Shown here piece by piece: positions 1-11,981 of a DNA stretch of 64,000 nucleotides (position 1 is the first letter of the stretch; the number at the start of each line of letters is the position of its first letter). The notes under the pieces were generated by a model. It saw only the letters and a program-made list of their open reading frames with translations. It was not told the origin of the DNA and made no database searches. The DNA is taken from assembly GCA_033064195.1 (NCBI GenBank), contig JARBJD010000109.1, positions 62,001 to 126,000 of the forward strand, written 5' to 3'. The DNA is from Blattamonas nauphoetae (Eukaryota > Preaxostyla > Oxymonadida). The position numbers and the translations under genes were made by a program.

Positions 1-1722
1 ATAGTTGCTGATCTCAGTAACAACCCGATTCTTGAGAATATCTTCATCACAATCTCCTGAAGAAGACTGTATGGTCAGAGCTTTCTTCTGGCTCTCAGAT
101 ATTTGGCGTCGTGTCTGGACTTGGTTCAAGGCAGTATACGCACAATATCCGCTTGAAAGACCCTCACATGCATACGATAAAAGCGAAATCGCGAGCTGTG
201 GAAACGATTGGATATGTGGAGGGAAGAATGGCGGCATTTGGGTTCTGTAGATCACTGAGGAAAGGTCTTGAAGAAGCTTCTGATCGGAAAAAAGAAGATC
301 CACAGCACTGTCAATGTCCATAGAACAGCCTGATACAAACGCCATAAAAATAAAAGTCGCTACGTCTGGCGTGAGGGGAGTGTGAGTGATGGTGGCGAGA
401 CGTCTGATTGTTCTGAGGATGTGGTAACCGCTATTTGGATGACCCGGTATGCTCATTGTTGTGAGCGGAAATTGCAATACTGAGGTATCTGCGATGAGGT
501 TAAGAGACCGTAGATGCCACGCAGGTTGTTGGATTGAACTGTTAGACAGTTGGATCATTGCTGGAGGGAACACTTCAAATATCCCCAGTCGCACAAGACG
601 ATCAACAAATTCCTTCTGATCATGGTCGATGATGGTAAAATTGTCAATGAACCACCAAGCCTGAAAAAGATTGAGATTGGATTGAGGCAAACTACTTCCA
701 TCACGTATAGGGAACTGCTCTGAGCGAATCCAAGAATTGTTTTGAGGATATTGTCATCAAAAGAGTGGTGAACTTCGTCTGTAGGTAATGCGACTGACAA
801 TTAAGAAAACCGTTGGATACAAGGAGTAGAAACCACACCAATATCTGAAAGTATCCAGAGAACAAGATACTAATTCCACTTGATTAAAAAATGGAATCAT
901 ACTATCACTCCTTCATCTTGTGAACTCATCAGAAGTTGTGAGAGCAGTGGGAGCATATTGTGTTGGACGAGTCTCCTGCGGTTGTCATCAGTACCTGCTC
1001 AGGAACAAACTGTGAGGAACATAATCATGGGGTACCTGTCAAATGACGAAGAGAAACGAGGAGATCAGGAATGTCGGTTCGTTGTTCTTCTCCAAGAGCG
1101 ATAAGAATTTCATCGAAATTCATCATCTGATAAACTGAAAGGCGCTGAGAAATAGCGTGGCAATACTTGGAGATTGTGAACTTGGCAGATCTTGTAACTT
1201 TGAGATGTCACATGCAGCTCTCCTACAACGGCGGAGCACGATTGGTGGACTGTCGAGTTGTTCTTGTTCAGATTCATTTTGAGGAGATTCCAAATGCTCC
1301 AGAAAGCGAGCAATTCTCATTGGAGGCATCGGTGTCTGAAAGATAAAATGAAAACCGTAATCTGGAGATACAGGAGAGCCACGAGGATCTGGGACCGAGT
1401 TATTCTCCACCAATTTATCGTTATTTTCCTTTTCCTTCAAAATCACTCGAGCAATTGACCTTCTCCTTATTTTGAAAAAAACACCGAGACAATCAAAAAT
1501 GTTTGAGAATGAAGTGCGGGTGTTTGTGATCTGATCGTCCATTGTCGTATCGAGTGGTCCACTGTGATTATCGTCCCGACGAACTTTGCCTCCATCATGC
1601 GTATGTTCCCCTTCTTCATTATTTCCGTCCTCTCTGGCCTTTTCAGCGCGAATGAGTTTGTGCCTTTCAGAACGTATAATTGGGCCAATATGATATGTGA
1701 ATCCATGGAAATGGTCCGTCAC
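1..1722 (-). CDS. Armadillo-like gene, left copy, 3' end outside the window
   Basis: Minus-strand twin of the gene at 2359-4930. Its 5' reading frame (1722 down to 1123, 199 codons) is open without a break. In the right copy and in the third copy at 17577 the same stretch is interrupted by a one-base-shorter T run. The downstream exons mirror those of the right copy, with the same splice sites, and end at the window edge before the last 850 bp or so. The product would start with a charged, probably disordered segment and continue into helical repeats. If the seven-T version is correct, this may be the parental reading frame. Confidence 0.55.
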
Positions 1723-1768
1723 GTCAGTTTCAGCATTTTATCCGGACTCTTCCATTTTAGTAGTTGTT

Positions 1769-1825
1769 GTGCCATTTTGTATTCTTTCGGGAGATGACCG
1801 TCTGAAGACAGGCCAGTTTTGTCAT
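1769..1825. repeat. 57-bp repeat at the inner ends of the inverted arms (mirror at 2256-2312)
   Basis: Begins TGTGCCATTTTGTATTC and ends CCAGTTTTGTCAT. Its mirror is at 2256-2312, and a diverged copy lies at 10500-10555. The third copy sits outside the duplicated gene unit, next to an unrelated left flank. It therefore looks like an independent short repeat, perhaps the end of a foldback or miniature transposon, and not simply part of the gene's promoter. Confidence 0.7.
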
Positions 1826-2255
1826 AATTCAGCTTGATCTGATTAAACAAACCTGAATCGGAGAATTGACTGCCCACTTTCGTACTTGGGAAGAATCGTC
1901 CTCGTGTTTTATTGTTTTCTTGCACACCTGAGCTGACTTCAATTTTCTTCTTTTGTTTAATTTGTGCCTGAAAAGTAAGAAATGTTTGACTTCAATTTTC
2001 TTCCGAAGGAGAAACGAATTTGCAAATCTTGATTGTTTCTCCTCTGAAACGGGATCTTGAAGGTTTTATTTGATTCCAAATGATCACAAATCCTACAAAG
2101 GCGATTGAATCGTTGTTCCTTTAGGTGATCACAACGAAGAAAAACGGATATCAATGAATGAAAGGAACGTAAAACACAGCAATTCTCCAATGTTTTGTTC
2201 GTTTCATTCAGTGTCCACACTTAAAGCTCGACATAACCATCGTCCAAGCTGTACG
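1826..2255. other. Unique spacer between the inverted arms
   Basis: 430 bp with no convincing gene. It opens with AATTCAGCTTGATCTG, which recurs at 17511 in front of the third gene copy, in the same window orientation but with the adjacent gene pointing the other way. It also holds a short internal repeat, GACTTCAATTTTCTT, near 1935 and 1990. I see no promoter or RNA gene here. Because the two gene copies point outward from this spacer, it would be their shared upstream region if they are expressed. Confidence 0.7.
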
Positions 2256-4079
2256 ATGACAAAACTGGCCTGTCTTCAGACGGTCATCTCCCGAAAGAAT
2301 ACAAAATGGCACAACAACTACTAAAATGGAAGAGTCCGGATAAAATGCTGAAACTGACGTGACGGACCATTTCCATGGATTCACATATCATATTGGCCCA
2401 ATTATACGTTCTGAAAGGCACAAACTCATTCGCGCTGAAAAGGCCAGAGAGGACGGAAATAATGAAGAAGGGGAACATACGCATGATGGAGGCAAAGTTC
2501 GTCGGGACGATAATCACAGTGGACCACTCGATACGACAATGGACGATCAGATCACAAACACCCGCACTTCATTCTCAAACATTTTTGATTGTCTCGGTGT
2601 TTTTTCAAAATAAGGAGAAGGTCAATTGCTCGAGTGATTTTGAAGGAAAAGGAAAATAACGATAAATTGGTGGAGAATAACTCGGTCCCAGATCCTCGTG
2701 GCTCTCCTGTATCTCCAGATTACGGTTTTCATTTTATCTTTCAGACACCGATGCCTCCAATGAGAATTGCTCGCTTTCTGGAGCATTTGGAATCTCCTCA
2801 AAATGAATCTGAACAAGAACAACTCGACAGTCCACCAATCGTGCTCCGCCGTTGTAGGAGAGCTGCATGTGACATCTCAAAGTTACAAGATCTGCCAAGT
2901 TCACAATCTCCAAGTATTGCCACGCTATTTCTCAGCGCCTTTCAGTTTATCAGATGATGAATTTCGATGAAATTCTTATCGCTCTTGGAGAAGAACAACG
3001 AACCGACATTCCTGATCTCCTCGTTTCTCTTCGTCATTTGACAGGTACCCCATGATTATGTTCCTCACAGTTTGTTCCTGAGCAGGTACTGATGACAACC
3101 GCAGGAGACTCGTCCAACACAATATGCTCCCACTGCTCTCACAACTTCTGATGAGTTCACAAGATGAAGGAGTGATAGTATGATTCCATTTTTTAATCAA
3201 GTGGAATTAGTATCTTGTTCTCTGGATACTTTCAGATATTGGTGTGGTTTCTACTCCTTGTATCCAACGGTTTTCTTAATTGTCAGTCGCATTACCTACA
3301 GACGAAGTTCACCACTCTTTTGATGACAATATCCTCAAAACAATTCTTGGATTCGCTCAGAGCAGTTCCCTATACGTGATGGAAGTAGTTTGCCTCAATC
3401 CAATCTCAATCTTTTTCAGGCTTGGTGGTTCATTGACAATTTTACCATCATCGACCATGATCAGAAGGAATTTGTTGATCGTCTTGTGCGACTGGGGATA
3501 TTTGAAGTGTTCCCTCCAGCAATGATCCAACTGTCTAACAGTTCAATCCAACAACCTGCGTGGCATCTACGGTCTCTTAACCTCATCGCAGATACCTCAG
3601 TATTGCAATTTCCGCTCACAACAATGAGCATACCGGGTCATCCAAATAGCGGTTACCACATCCTCAGAACAATCAGACGTCTCGCCACCATCACTCACAC
3701 TCCCCTCACGCCAGACGTAGCGACTTTTTATTTTTATGGCGTTTGTATCAGGCTGTTCTATGGACATTGACAGTGCTGTGGATCTTCTTTTTCCGATCAG
3801 AAGCTTCTTCAAGACCTTTCCTCAGTGATCTACAGAACCCAAATGCCGCCATTCTTCCCTCCACATATCCAATCGTTTCCACAGCTCGCGATTTCGCTTT
3901 TATCGTATGCATGTGAGGGTCTTTCAAGCGGATATTGTGCGTATACTGCCTTGAACCAAGTCCAGACACGACGCCAAATATCTGAGAGCCAGAAGAAAGC
4001 TCTGACCATACAGTCTTCTTCAGGAGATTGTGATGAAGATATTCTCAAGAATCGGGTTGTTACTGAGATCAGCAACTAT
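2256..4079. repeat. Right arm of the large inverted repeat
   Basis: Reverse complement of 1-1825. Unlike the left arm, this arm can be followed outward: the gene it contains runs on past 4079 to a stop at 4930. The left copy is cut by the window edge at the equivalent of position 4079. The inner end begins with a 57-bp repeat, followed at once by the 5' part of the gene. Confidence 0.95.
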
Positions 4080-4930
4080 TTCCATATCGCAAGTAACGTT
4101 TTGCATGTGATTGGCACAGCCGTTCCTGGAGGCGCCAGTGTGGCTGGTTTATACCTCAATGTTGGTCTTGCCCCGCACTCGGAGAATGTATTCGTGTAGT
4201 TCAGACAATTCAACATGATGAACTGTCACACGACTGCTCTCTCCTCACCGTGACAACGGCGGAATTTGCGGAAGGAAACCCTGGCGATTTGTGGAGGAGA
4301 ACACTGGAAGTCATTTCTTCACTTGATTGCATGGCGCTCGCTGCTGATGAAAAGCAGCAAATGCCAACTTCATTTCTTCGTCCCAAATGTCACGTTCAAA
4401 TGAAACTTTCTAACATATACCCGAAACATATGAAAAAAATTCATCGCAATATTGCCCTCTGCCTGTCGAATGTCTCAGGAATCACTGAATTGCATTCCCT
4501 GAGAATATTGAGCGAAACAATCCCCGGACCACATTCACCTCAGAAGCTTCTACAATTTGTCTCTGATCGGCTTGTTGACGACACGTCGACATCATTTTGT
4601 GCGGACTTGTCGATTGTTCATGGATTGTTCCTCCATCGGAGTGCACCAATTTACGCCGAAATCGAGAAGAGCCAAGTTCTCGCAGCTATCTTCACTTTCA
4701 AATGGTATCGACGCACTCATCGGAGTGCAGACACTTGTCTCTGCATTTTTTTCGAGATTCTTATTTCGTTCATTTTGAATGCCTCCGCACCTTACGTCAT
4801 CTTCGAGTATGTGCAGAATGATGTGATTGAACAGGAATTACTCAAATCAACCAAAGAATTCTCTGTAAAAACAACGGAAACAATGGAGCGATTCCACCAG
4901 TATCTCGCAATTCTCAAACGACCCATCTGA
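2359..4930 (+). CDS. Armadillo-like helical protein (importin-alpha-like?), right copy, eight or more exons
   Basis: Frame and GT..AG ends support exons ending at 2913 and at 2946-3044, 3086-3177, 3211-3241, 3287-3375, 3420-3740, 3774-4160 and 4205-4930. The introns are 32, 41, 33, 45, 44, 33 and 44 bp. Joined, the middle reads as armadillo-type helices. DNRRRLVQHNMLPLLSQLL followed by a W-x-L-S-D-I segment resembles one importin-alpha repeat. The rest is hydrophobic-helical but unrecognised. The N-terminal part (2359-2613) is hydrophilic and lies one base out of frame with what follows, because of a six-T run that is seven T in the left copy. The true start codon is therefore unresolved; ATG codons at 2309, 2359 and 2375 are all possible. 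The gene could equally be a lineage-specific repeat protein with no transport role. Confidence 0.5.
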
Positions 4931-5216
4931 CAAACCAAAACGGCTTGATGTGCTTGTCTCCACCATCCAAACAATTTCGATTTGACCGTTTTTGTTGAAT
5001 TATTTCAAGCAGTTGAAGGTTAGACTACACACACGTCTCTCAAATTATTGGTATCATAAGTCTCATTAGGAGTCTGTGGATTGAAATGAAAAATAGAAAT
5101 GATCGGCCCTTTGTTTGAAACTGGTGGATCAACCATAAATCCCCTTGTTGCCTCGCCAATTTCCACATTGTTCATTCTCGGTCGCTGTGCCCTTGAATTG
5201 GGTTTAACTCTTTCAT

Positions 5217-8200
5217 ATGGGAACCACAGTTAGTCAACGCCTTGGTCAACTGGAAAACGACCCGAAAGTGCTTGATAATGATGCTCACATCCTGTTGATT
5301 CGAAAACTCCAAATTATTGCTGATTCTTGTGTCGGAGTCCTACACCGAAAGGACTTTATTAATTTCGATCAGGACCTTAATACTGCCGATCTTTCTGACC
5401 TTTCACAATTCCTGTACTTAGCATTCCGCACTCTCCCAAAAACTGCAAATGAAATCGACGATTTGCAACCTTATCTGTTCCGTTCTGCGACACTTTCGAT
5501 CTTTTGCCACATCATTGTTAATGCAATGACCTACATCAAGCGAGGTGCTTTGAATGACGATCCAAAAAACCCGTTTCTTCATATTATTACTGGCACACCT
5601 GGGATGGGAAAAACGGCCAGTCGATATCCATTCATCACGTTGTTGATGAGTTTCGGAGTGAATGTATGATTTTTCAGAAATTCAGTTTTTTAGACTGTCA
5701 CAACGCTGAGATATGGTGAATGTCCTTTAGTGTTTCGCCAAGCAAGCAAGACGATTGTCGATACCGTGACAATAAAGGAAAAGGATTCAGATGGGAATGA
5801 TATTGTACTTGAAGCCCAAACCTATCTTTATCATTACGACGTTATTAAGTATCCCTCCAACCAAGGATTAAAATCAAAATCCACATCACAATCTGTCCCG
5901 TCCTCACAACAAAAGGAAGGAGCAATTTACATACCGAGAGAACTCCTTGCAGATAACGGTGTGTGTCTGGGACAACTGATCGTTCCGAGTGTGGAATACT
6001 TCCCTCGCTTCCTCCGTCTCATGTTTGGGAAAACAGATAATATCAACCAAGATACTTTTATCACTCCGGATGATATCACTGTGACCGCGCCATCGTTTCT
6101 CAAAAAGGGCTCAACCATTGCTGCAGGTTCCACATTGCGCCAAATTGCTACGCCAACCGATGTGAAGGTACTGGATATATTAAAAACGAAAAAGACCATC
6201 GGAAAACATTCAGTGATCAGTGAAGGGTCGATTCTTCATATCGTTCCACAAAATCAAGATGAACCTCCTCAAACAAAAAAAGTCGAAAACAAACCATTCT
6301 ATGTTCACAATCAAATCGAACTGGCCCCTGACTCAGAAATTGCACAAGGTTCAGTTTTGTTCCCTCCACAGCCCAACCCATTCGACGAATTCTGTTCGCT
6401 TCCTAAACAACTCGACGATGTCGACGATAACATCAGAATCGAAGCAGGGTCGATCATCAAAGCAGGATCGAGCTTAAGTCATAAATCGTGTCTAGCTTAC
6501 GGCTATTCCATTCAGAACAAACTCGCCGACACAGACTGGCATGTTATCGATGAGTTTGTGTTCTTTTTCATCATCGTTCTCAGTCTCACAATCAATGATG
6601 AAACAGGCATACCGTTCGACAATCATTGTGTCCTCTTCACTTCCCCGGATGGGTCGAGATGGAACACAACGAACCCTGATTCGAAAAACAAACAATACTT
6701 CATCGCTGAATATGTCGTTCCAAAGTGCTCCCTCCAAGAAGAAGCAGCATTCCTCAACACAATGGGCAGCATCCCAACGACCTTTGATACAACGACGGAC
6801 GAGCATGAAAATGCACTTCGAATGTTTTCGTTCGTTCCGCGCATGGTCTTCGAGCCAGTTCTGGCTGATAAAGCGAACAAGAGACTCCCCGTGACCACCC
6901 AAGATAAGACAATTCAAGCTTGTCGACAGGAATTCTTTGGGCCACTTGTCTCTCACAGGCTCGTTCACTTCTCATGCCCACAGTTTGATTGCCACAATTG
7001 GTACGTGCAATTTGCGACAGACACAGCTCGGCGATTTCTCTTGGACATGTTCAATCTACAGGCTACAGAAACGTACAATCAATTCCTCACAACTTTGTCA
7101 TCAAATTGTGAATTCAATCACAAAATGGGAGCCATTTTCCACAACTTTGTTCTGGATGCCATCGACGGCGGCCTCACCATCTCTTCTCCATTCCAACTCA
7201 TCGAAAAAAAGAATCTGGATTGCGAGACCTTCAAACTCCCAGGGATCATCGGAGAATCAAACATCCATCTCCGAAGCTCAACGAACGTCCATCACGCATA
7301 TCTGCCAGATATCTCTCGCATCCCCAAAGACAGACCCGTTCCTTTTGAAAAGAGCTACGACATCCTCTTCCAACATGCGGTTGTCGCCAAAACGATATCA
7401 TTCGTTGAACTTCAAGATCAAGACAATCGCAAGATCCCCAAAGATGGGGCAACGGTCGTCACCTATTCAACCAGGACAAGAAGGGCGCGGGCCTCTTGTA
7501 ATTCTCCTTCCTCCGATTCCATCTCTGACCCTTTTTCCTCTTCTGATTCATCTCACGATTCCGGACCCGCTACAAAGACTGAATTCAAATGCTTCACTTA
7601 CTCTCTGAATCCACTGGGAGCAAATAATTCCGGATTCGACTCGATTCTTCTGTTCTTCAAGGTCCACAACGAGGAATCCAACTTGGTCGTCGACAACCCC
7701 AACTTTGTCATCGATGCCCTTTCTGTCATCTTCATCCAGTCAACACTCGCATCAAAACATAAAATCAGTGCGTCTGGATCCAATTTGATGTTCATGTGGA
7801 TTGCTCTGTTTTCCAGCATCTACAAAATCCATCTTCGTGACATCTTTCCGTCCTTGTTCTTTGTGAAGAACCCATACGTCGAAACGTTCTACTTGGAGGG
7901 TGACAACAACACAGAATTCTTCATGGACAAACGGAACATTTGGGTTGTGGATGGGTCCGCAAGAACAGTGGAAGTTAAATACACTGACAGGTTGCTCCTG
8001 GATACTATTATCTCAGTGTTACCGAACACAAATCCGAATTACGTCAGGTGTTGCTTTTGTGGACTTGTCTTGGAAGAAGATTTCCCGAACCACATCTGCG
8101 AACGCCTCAAATCTGGTGGGCCAGTCCAATCGTCAGAAGAACTCATCACTTCACCGTGGGAGACCAATTCGTCTGGAATGGGAACAGTCGGGATATTTGA

Positions 8201-10217
8201 CCGTCACAACCCACAAGAAAATTGGAAACGGGTGCCTCGAGCCCGAATGTATACAGATATTGTGCTTCACCTGGGGAGAGAAGGTGAACTGGACGAAACA
8301 TCTGGCCGCAGGCCAATCGAACACGAGTGTCAGCTTGGTATTGGATTGAAGTATGCAACAAAAGGACTAATTCCGAACTCTCGTGACAAGCACAACCGCA
8401 TTGATGCGATTGACATTGTGCTCATTGCACCGACAGAAAAAAGGAAATCTGTTCACCCTATTGCACCCTCCACGTCAGATTCTGAACCAAGAAGGGATTC
8501 ATTTGAAGCTACCTATCCAATCCCAATGCTCGACATTTTTTCGTACTTCCCGCAACGAGTCGTTGATGTGTCGACTCCGAGTACAGGTGGATATCTGCCA
8601 ATCGACCATCTTGATGGATCATTGCACATGGTTAGACTCTGGAGACAAAACAAATTGGTCGGGTTCACAAAGAAGGACGGAAAGCTCTGTATTCATGCAG
8701 TGGGTAATTCTCATCCACATCACGACAAAGTGAAGCAACTGTGTGACCACAAGATCATTCCCCTCTCTCAAATGTTTGTTCCTATGAATTGTCTCGACAG
8801 AATGCCAGTCAATCTGTATAACGTCCGCTCACTCCTTCCTTTTGAGATCAAATGTCTCCTCACTGCATGTTCTCCAAATGAGACGCTCCCTTCGAATCAA
8901 TTCAGATTTAGCGACCATCTCAAACGTGGGCAGCTCGTGCCATTGAACGATCTAAATGCTATTTTAGGATGGCGATCCCTGAAAGAACCGGTCCTCACAC
9001 AATGCTTGACTCCTTTGCACTCTCATCGCCGAAGTCTGAACCATCTGAGTATGAGCACTTTCCAGCTGTTGGTTTCGTATGTGAATGGATCATCTCTCGG
9101 TGTTGTCAACATTCTCGAGTTGTGCACCAAATATCTCATGCGTCCCGATCAGCTCACTCCTCATGACTTGACGCTCTTGGTGAGATATCTCGAACAGCAA
9201 GAAGCAATGCCAGCTGCTGAGATGATGGATTTGGAAGATATTCAGAGTCGGATAACGGAAACACAGAAATATCTCGACGAAAACAGCTCTTCCTTCATTG
9301 GGAGCCTGGATGGAACACCGACATTCGACGACTCGGAATTGAGAAAAATTGAGCATCTTTCAAAACATTTCGGATCGTCTGAACGTCTCACAAATGTGTG
9401 GGCGGACCTTCTCTCTGCGCTGAAAAGAAAGAAACAAAAAATCGAGGATAGTCTCCAAATAATGGAAACTCTGCTCATGAATGCCCTGAACATCGTGGAA
9501 AAACAGTATGGATACCTGAAAGAACTTTTGATTCACGGAAGACCTTTGGCGGGCTTTTCCGACGCTGATCGTGTTCTCCTGTGTGGTTGGTTTGAAGGAC
9601 ACCCATTGCTGGATACAACGCAAAAGAGGACTCTGATTACTTTCTTCAATGATGTTTCACAGATTCAGACATATGGACAAACTGAGCGTCTTGATCCACA
9701 ACCCATCGTCAATATGATATCTCGTGAAATAGAGTCTGCCAAGAAAGACCTGAAGTCGCTGTTCGATATTATCAGAGGAGAGCAGAAAGTGGATGGAGAG
9801 CAGAAAGTGGATGAAAAAGAACGAAAACGTATCAAAAAGAAAGCGAACAAAATCCGAACTCGCATCATTACAACAATAGAAAAAGTGTTTGATGATCAAA
9901 ATCTACATCGTCGATTCTCCTGGAAGGATCTCGCCTCTCTTCTCTGTTCTCCGAGTATCAGTGGCGCGCCTTATTTGTCCGCCATTCTGTGCTTATCTGA
10001 CAACTATCGAAAAGACCCAAAAGAGCTTACGAAAGAGATAGTCAATAGTTTAACACTCCCTCCTCCCAAGAAAAGAAATAGAGGGACCGTTGTCCATCTT
10101 GATGTTAGTGATTCTGAAACCGAGTCAACATCTTCACCTGCTGGGAATCGACACTTGCAAGTCTCAAAGAAGGTTAATGACAACCGTTCAGGAAGTCATT
10201 TCGGCAGCCAACACTGA
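5217..10217 (+). CDS. Crinkler/RHS-type protein: P-loop NTPase with a nuclease-like region
   Basis: Two exons, 5217-5663 and 5694-10217, are joined by a 30-bp intron that keeps the frame and removes a stop, giving about 1,656 residues. Exon 1 ends just after a Walker A motif, GTPGMGKT (residues 126-133). That placement near the N-terminus is typical of Crinkler-RHS proteins. Residues about 283-410 carry recurring A-G-S-x-[IL] motifs. Near 797-840 a segment F-D-S-I-L-L is followed by IQSTLASKHK. This fits the D...QxT/K core of the restriction-like nuclease found in this family. Residues about 935-955 hold a Cys2-x-Cys...His-x-x-Cys cluster that could bind zinc. The C-terminus is charged and partly coiled coil. 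Such proteins occur as mobile, multicopy nuclear factors or effectors in many protists. The family call is moderate and the biological role unknown. About 285 bp of AT-rich DNA precede it. Three mobile-element ends follow within 450 bp. Confidence 0.65.
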
Positions 10218-10499
10218 ACACAAACCATTTTATTTAGGATTCACTTCACTGCGAATTCAACAATCATTATTCAGCTCAAACAATCCCGTTTTGGCAGAAC
10301 ACACGATGGATGAATGTGGTAAAATAATGGCAAGGGGCGACTGTCACTTCACGATTCATCATGATTTGTCACTTGTTTTGATGAAATGTGAAAAATATCA
10401 GACAGAATGTTGAAATGAATCAGGAAAACAGAAACGCAAAGTGACATGGGAGTTTGTCCTTGGTACAGGTATAGCTCGAAGAACTGGGACCGAATTGCT
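10218..10499. other. Intergenic region after the RHS-type gene
   Basis: About 280 bp, AT-rich. I see no gene, RNA or clear terminator. It ends at the third copy of the 57-bp repeat. Confidence 0.5.
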
Positions 10500-10558
10500 G
10501 TGCCATTTTGTATTCTCTCGGGGGATGACCATCAAGAACTGGCCAGTTTTGTCATAAT
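10500..10558. repeat. Third 57-bp repeat copy, split by the 6.95-kb element
   Basis: About 85-90% like 1769-1825 by eye, reading GTGCCATTTTGTATTC to TTTTGTCAT and then AAT. At 1821-1850 the sequence continues without a break as GTCATAATTCAGCTTGATC. Here the continuation TCAGCTTGATC resumes only at 17514, after the inserted element. The AAT occurs on both sides of the insertion. Confidence 0.8.
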
Positions 10559-10603
10559 AGACCCTCCACAAACCCGTTTTTAAATATAAACCCGTTTTTA
10601 TTC
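10559..10603 (+). repeat. Left outer inverted repeat
   Basis: Pairs with 17463-17510 in reverse complement. It shares CCTCCACAAACCCGT and, further in, ATAAACCCGTTTTTATTC, with small length differences in the T run between them. Confidence 0.75.
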
Positions 10604-10656
10604 GAAAAGAACTTAATAATCCTAATATCTCAGCAGTGAGTCAAAGTTAGGTGAAT

Positions 10657-10692
10657 TATACTGCCCGACACGACAACTTGATCCGGCTGTAA
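10657..10692 (+). repeat. Left terminal inverted repeat of the 3.9-kb transposon
   Basis: TATACTGCCCGACACGAC is followed by a second half ending CCGGCTGTAA. It matches 14517-14552 in reverse complement with two mismatches. Confidence 0.85.
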
Positions 10693-11981
10693 AACGGTTG
10701 TATTTTTCTGAATAGAGAGACAATGTGTTTCAATTTTCTATCAATGATAATTGAGAGAGTTAGACACAGTTTGATTAAAAATGAGAAGACAAAAAATTCT
10801 GTGTGACGTGAAAACTGTAAAATAAAAAAAATGATGGACATGCTCCTCACGACATGACACGTGATTCGCTTCATCCTGCTCGATTCCTCTAACTTTAAAT
10901 TGTTTTAACTTTATGAGAGGAACACTCGAGGAGTCAATCACTGAATGAGAGAACGGTGTTTTCATTACTTTCTTATGGGATCGAGTTCTCACCTCGCACG
11001 ATTTTTATACAAAGTTAGTCTCTTGTGACGTAATTCGCATAGTTTTCAAAAAGAATTGATACAAGCGTTCACGAAATGTGTTTGATGAGGTTAAAGTCGG
11101 TAAAGAGTGTTTGAAGGTATTTCTGACCGATATTGACATGTTTGATTCTTGGAAGTTTTATCTTTTTTCTTGTTTCAACTAACACAATCACTGAGAAGGA
11201 CCCGTGAGTGGTGGTGAGGGTCCATCTTTCCCTCAGTGCGAAATGTGATGAAGGATCACGGCATTGTTTTCAGTCAATGATCTCTTCCGTCACGACAAGT
11301 TTTCAGTTTCAACTAATCCCAGTACATCACCAAATCCCAAGTTTGCTGGGATGATCACTCAACCCAGATTCTCAGCGTGGTGTGTCTTTTATCCTTATGA
11401 CTTCTTGAATTTCTCTAGTCATCTCTCACACAGATTCTTCACATCGCCAAACTGACAAAGCTCTCGAAAGAAACATTTTGAAAGAGTCTCATTTCCATAG
11501 ACGCAGCGATTTTGAAAATGACGGAGAAGAATGCGAGGAACTCTGTGCGATTTGTGAAGACCAATTCGATACCCTTTGACGAATCGTTGGAAGAAACAGT
11601 GTGATTTTTTGATTTTGATGTCTCTCTTTCGATGAACAGCTGAACTGTATGAGACGTTTTTGAATCCAATTCGAACAGTATGCAAAGTCTTGATGGTTTC
11701 GTGCTGTGGCTGGCCTTTTCATTTCACGACTAACTGTTAATCGTCGGTGTTCGGCGCATCGGTGTCCTTGGATGCTGCATTGACAGAGACATGGAGCGAA
11801 CGAGTTGACATGTGTCTTCCTTTTCCTTTTCTTCATTCAATCTGCTACTATCTTTCACTAGACATTCACCATCTGGGATCCATTCAGGAGTGATATGGGT
11901 GATTCTTTTTCAAAAATCGCAGGCGTCATTTCTCGAAACTAATCTTTCTTTCCACTTCACAAATGATTAAACAAAAGAAAG
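10693..11981. other. Noncoding 3' part of the 3.9-kb transposon
   Basis: About 1.3 kb, AT-rich. On the minus strand between about 11836 and 11419 two reading frames overlap with protein-like composition. One contains KGIELVFTNRTEFLAFF followed by a run of hydrophobic residues. This could be a small second gene with tiny introns, but I could not build a convincing join and recognise no family. Otherwise I see nothing here. Confidence 0.3.

Larger units (their letters stand above)
1..1825. repeat. Left arm of a large inverted repeat
   Basis: This stretch is the reverse complement of 2256-4079. Paired positions sum to 4080 through most of the arm and to 4081 beyond about position 1484. The step comes from a single-base length difference in a T run: seven T in this arm (read on the minus strand) and six in the right arm. 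I noticed no other difference. The match starts at base 1, so the arm may continue outside the window. The inner end is sharp: both arms read GTCAT outward and then diverge. The arm carries the 5' part of an armadillo-like gene and a 57-bp repeat at its inner end. Near-identity means either a very recent duplication, gene conversion, or a fold-back assembly artefact. Confidence 0.95.

Noticed and set aside
3270-3286. A 17-bp intron in the armadillo-like gene (and another at 4188-4204)
   Set aside because: Both are possible in frame, but 45-bp (3242-3286) and 44-bp (4161-4204) introns also keep the frame, match the sizes seen everywhere else, and give more natural helices.
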